From assembly GCA_030592085.1 (NCBI GenBank), contig JAUUZV010000027.1:1-17001 (forward strand): 17,001 nucleotides of DNA. Reading direction: 5' to 3'. Source of the stretch: Clostridia bacterium (lineage in GTDB: Bacteria > Bacillota > Clostridia > DUPQ01). The position numbers and the translations under genes are program-made. Shown one piece after another: positions 14,697 through 17,001 of this stretch (positions are counted from its first letter, which is position 1; each line of letters opens with the position of its first letter). The notes beneath the pieces are model-generated. The model had not been told where the DNA came from and made no database searches. It worked only from the letters and a program-made list of their open reading frames with translations.

Positions 14697-15311
14697 CTAA
14701 TTGTCCATAATAGATCTTAGTCTGTCAATTAAAATATTTAATACCACTTGATTATATCCTCCTTCAGGAATAATTAAATCTGCATATTTTTTGCTTGGCT
14801 CTACAAACTGATCATGCATTGGCTTAACAGTTTCTAAATATTGCTTTAATACTGAACCTAAACTTCGACCTCTATCATTAACGTCTCGTTCAATTCTTCT
14901 AGCCAATCTAATATCAGAATCAGTATCAACAAACACTTTAATGTCCATCATATCGCGTAATTCTTTGTTTTCAAAAAGAAGAATTCCTTCTACAATTATT
15001 ACTTTTTTTGGCTTTAGATTTATTGTTTCATCTAACCTCAAATGAGTTACAAATGAATAAATTGGTCGCTCTACACTTTCTCCTTTTCTAAGTTTATGTA
15101 AATGCTCAATCAACAAATCTGTTTCTAATGTATTAGGGTGGTCATAATTTAGTTGACTGCGTTCATCAAAAGTCAGTTGATCATATTTTTTGTAATAAAA
15201 ATCATGAGCAAGTAAGATGCCGTCATCTCCAATTGCTTTTATAATTCCTTTTGCCAATGTGGTTTTCCCCGAGCCAGATCCTCCAGCTATTCCAACAATT
15301 ACTCTATTCAT
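14697..15311 (-). CDS. udk: Uridine kinase
   Basis: Udk phosphorylates uridine (and usually cytidine) with ATP or GTP in pyrimidine salvage, in the cytoplasm. The 204-residue protein has the P-loop 'GGSGSGKTT' (10-18), 'LLAHDFYYKKYD' with Asp37, 'NYDHPNTLETD' (55-65), 'IIVEGILLF' (105-113), and the lid 'RLARRIERDVNDRGRS' (135-150). This is the normal uridine kinase set and length. The ATG at 15311 has only a weak ribosome binding site and a short predicted leader. It is divergent from the exopolyphosphatase-like gene, and the two promoters overlap. Confidence 0.94.
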   Translation of the reverse strand: MNRVIVGIAGGSGSGKTTLAKGIIKAIGDDGILLAHDFYYKKYDQLTFDERSQLNYDHPNTLETDLLIEHLHKLRKGESVERPIYSFVTHLRLDETINLKPKKVIIVEGILLFENKELRDMMDIKVFVDTDSDIRLARRIERDVNDRGRSLGSVLKQYLETVKPMHDQFVEPSKKYADLIIPEGGYNQVVLNILIDRLRSIMDN

Positions 15312-15324
15312 AAACTTATTTTAA

Positions 15325-15356
15325 CATATTATACTAGTTTTTCGTGATATAATATG
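15325..15356. promoter_or_regulatory. Overlapping divergent promoters of udk and the ppx-like gene
   Basis: A consensus TATAAT on the minus strand (15333-15328) faces left toward udk. A TGATATAAT extended -10 on the plus strand (15345-15353) faces right toward the ppx-like gene. At 17-base spacing the -35 region of each falls on the -10 box of the other, and both -35 hexamers are poor. The arms TATTATA (15327-15333) and TATAATA (15348-15354) form an inverted repeat. Start points would be near 15321 and 15360. Confidence 0.55.
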
Positions 15357-15383
15357 GAATATATTCAAGTAAAGGATGATTAT

Positions 15384-16910
15384 ATGTCAAAAAATCAAGT
15401 TGCTATCATTGATATTGGAAGTAGTAATGTTCGTTTAAAAATATTTGAAAATAAAAAAAATAATATTAAACAACTTGAACATGTTGAAAAACCACTATAT
15501 CTTGGTCATGATACTTTTAAAAACGGTCAAATATCTTCTGAAAAAGTAGATCAATTATGTAATATTATAAATTCATTTAAAAGACTAGCTAGCGACTACT
15601 CAATTAATAGGTTGCACACATATGCAACAACAGCCTTTAGGGAAGCAGACAACAGAGAATATGTGCTTGAATTAATTAAACTTCGTACAGGGATTGATGT
15701 TAGAGTATTAGATGATTTACAAGAAAAAACCTTCATTTATCAAGAACTAAAACGATTATTAGGACAAAAATCAAAAAACTGTGTTATGACTTATGTTGGT
15801 TCTGGATCCTTAGGTATCTCTGTAATGGAAAAAGGTATAATAAAATATTCTCAAAATATTCGTATTGGATCATTGAAATTAAGCGAAATATTAGAACCTG
15901 TCCAAGGATACACACAAAAATTTCATGTTATTGTAGAGCAATACATTAGTACATATATCGATGTTCTTAGTAATTTCGTAAAAGTTTCTAAGCAATACGA
16001 TTTTATTGCCACAGGAAAAGAAATTAACCTTTTAGCAAAAATGGCTAATATTACACCTGATAAAAAAAGATTTACAATTTCTAAACAAAACTATCTTGTT
16101 TTATATGAAAGTATTAAAGATTTAACTCCTGAACAAATTTCATTCACATACAAAATCACACAAGAACAGTCTGAAACATTAATTCCTTCAATGGCTATGT
16201 TTAAAATTATAATGGACTTTTCTAATGCAGAAACCTTTATTGGTTATGACCTATCCTTGTGTGATTTTATTGGGTTTATGGAACTTCATCCAGAAAAATA
16301 TTTACAATTAACCCATTCTTTTTATGATGATATTATTAATCAAGCTACATTTATAGCAAAGCGTTTTAATTATGATGAAAAACATGCTAAAGCCATCGAA
16401 GAATATTCTCTGAAAATTTTTGATAGTATAAAAGATTTACACGGTTTAAAAAGTAAACATAAATTATTATTACAACTTGCATGTATTTTACACGATACTG
16501 GAAAATTTCTTAACTTAAAATCTCATTATAATCACTCATATAACATTATTAAAAATTTAGAAATTGCAGGATTAAGTAATCAAGAATTAGAGATAATTGC
16601 AAATGTTTCAAAATATCACAGCACTCTTGCCCCTACTCTGTCAGATAGTAGTTATAAAAACTTATCTTTAACAGATCGAATGCTTGTTTCAAAATTATCT
16701 GCAATAATTCGTTTAGGTGATAGTTTAGATAAAAGTCATTTGCAAAAGTTAGAGAATTTAACTGTTTTATTTAATCAAAAAGAATTAGTGATTTCTTGTA
16801 CCTTTAACCAAGATATATCCCTTGAAGAGTGGGACTTTAAAAACAAATGTCCGTTTTTTAAAAATGTTTTTGGGATTAAAGCACTACTAATGAAAGAGAG
16901 ACAGTTATAA
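15384..16910 (+). CDS. Exopolyphosphatase-like Ppx/GppA protein with C-terminal HD domain
   Basis: The 508-residue protein has an ASKHA-fold Ppx/GppA part (about 1-295) and a C-terminal HD domain (about 325-450). Visible Ppx motifs are 'IIDIGSSNVRLKIF' (8-21), 'YATTAFREADNREYV' (80-94) and the 'EKTFIY' position at 114-119. The HD part has 'DEKHAKAIEEYSL', 'LLLQLACILHDTGKF' with His370-Asp371, 'HYNHSYNII' and 'KYHSTLAP'. The usual D-[IL]-G-G-G-S-x-E loop is here TYVGSGSLG (136-144), with Tyr for the Asp and Gly for the Glu, so phosphohydrolase activity is doubtful. The frame is open from ATG 15354, but that codon lies just upstream of the predicted transcript start. ATG 15384 follows AAAGGATGAT and is preferred. 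The stop overlaps the ppk start (TAATG). Confidence 0.87.
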   Translation: MSKNQVAIIDIGSSNVRLKIFENKKNNIKQLEHVEKPLYLGHDTFKNGQISSEKVDQLCNIINSFKRLASDYSINRLHTYATTAFREADNREYVLELIKLRTGIDVRVLDDLQEKTFIYQELKRLLGQKSKNCVMTYVGSGSLGISVMEKGIIKYSQNIRIGSLKLSEILEPVQGYTQKFHVIVEQYISTYIDVLSNFVKVSKQYDFIATGKEINLLAKMANITPDKKRFTISKQNYLVLYESIKDLTPEQISFTYKITQEQSETLIPSMAMFKIIMDFSNAETFIGYDLSLCDFIGFMELHPEKYLQLTHSFYDDIINQATFIAKRFNYDEKHAKAIEEYSLKIFDSIKDLHGLKSKHKLLLQLACILHDTGKFLNLKSHYNHSYNIIKNLEIAGLSNQELEIIANVSKYHSTLAPTLSDSSYKNLSLTDRMLVSKLSAIIRLGDSLDKSHLQKLENLTVLFNQKELVISCTFNQDISLEEWDFKNKCPFFKNVFGIKALLMKERQL

Positions 16911-17001
16911 TGAAGATTGACCAACCTAAAAATTACATTAATAGGGAATTAAGTTGGTTAGGATTTAATAATCGTGTACTTGATGAGGTCTTAGCCGAAG
17001 A
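16910..17001 (+). CDS. ppk1: Polyphosphate kinase, N-terminal fragment cut by window edge
   Basis: About 30 codons are visible, starting MKIDQPKNYINRELSWLGFNNRVLDEVLAE. 'NRELSWLxFNxRVLxE' is the conserved opening of polyphosphate kinase 1, the enzyme that makes polyphosphate from ATP. The ATG shares one base with the stop of the ppx-like gene (TAATG), and an AAAGAGAG ribosome binding site lies 10 bases upstream, so the two are translationally coupled. The rest of the gene is outside the window. Confidence 0.87.
   Translation, partial: MKIDQPKNYINRELSWLGFNNRVLDEVLAE

Noticed and set aside
1..17001. CRISPR arrays, tRNA or rRNA genes, riboswitches, insertion sequences
   Set aside because: No regularly spaced repeats, no tRNA-like or rRNA sequence, no transposase frame and no recognisable riboswitch were found on reading both strands.

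Overview
This window is strongly AT-rich with tightly packed genes, strong purine-rich ribosome binding sites and some TTG/GTG starts. It carries a FabK-type fatty acid synthesis cluster, a FapR-like operator, an S-layer-homology (SLH) protein, and a PadR/HAAS/toastrack module. Together these point to a low-GC, cell-walled member of the Bacillota, most likely a clostridial-type anaerobe. The genus cannot be read from the window. No tRNA, rRNA, CRISPR array, insertion sequence or phage gene was seen.

Left part (1-9.9 kb, all minus strand). Transcription runs right to left. A three-gene sugar operon comes first: a cytoplasmic six-hairpin glycosidase (9891-8485), an AraM-type sn-glycerol-1-phosphate dehydrogenase (8480-7305) and a 1004-residue GH106-like glycoside hydrolase (7305-4291). 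The genes are separated by 4 bp and by a TAATG stop/start overlap. Next is a compact type II fatty acid synthesis operon, fabH-fabK-fabF-fabZ (4099-492), with a good sigma-A promoter and a FapR-like palindrome over its predicted start point. A truncated gene resembling an alpha-L-rhamnosidase N-terminus runs off the left edge. Its start codon lies in one arm of a perfect 15-bp inverted repeat.

Middle (9.9-12.5 kb). Divergent from the sugar operon is a plus-strand module of a PadR repressor, a HAAS-domain membrane protein and a toastrack/DUF4097 beta-repeat protein. Its extended -10 promoter has an operator-like dyad at the predicted start point, and the module ends in a bidirectional terminator. 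Converging on that terminator is a minus-strand DUF302 gene. Its promoter carries a perfect TGTGA-N6-TCACA CRP/FNR-type box centred about 41.5 bp upstream of the predicted start point.

Right part (12.5-17 kb). A secreted SLH-domain surface protein and a uridine kinase are on the minus strand. Divergent from the kinase are an exopolyphosphatase-like Ppx/GppA-HD protein and the first codons of polyphosphate kinase. The Ppx-like protein lacks two acidic residues normally found in the phosphate-binding loop. The two divergent promoters appear to overlap.

The observations most worth following are the AraM enzyme coupled to two cytoplasmic glycosidases, the FNR-type control of the DUF302 gene, the degenerate Ppx active site next to ppk, and the hairpin that would bury a glycosidase start codon.
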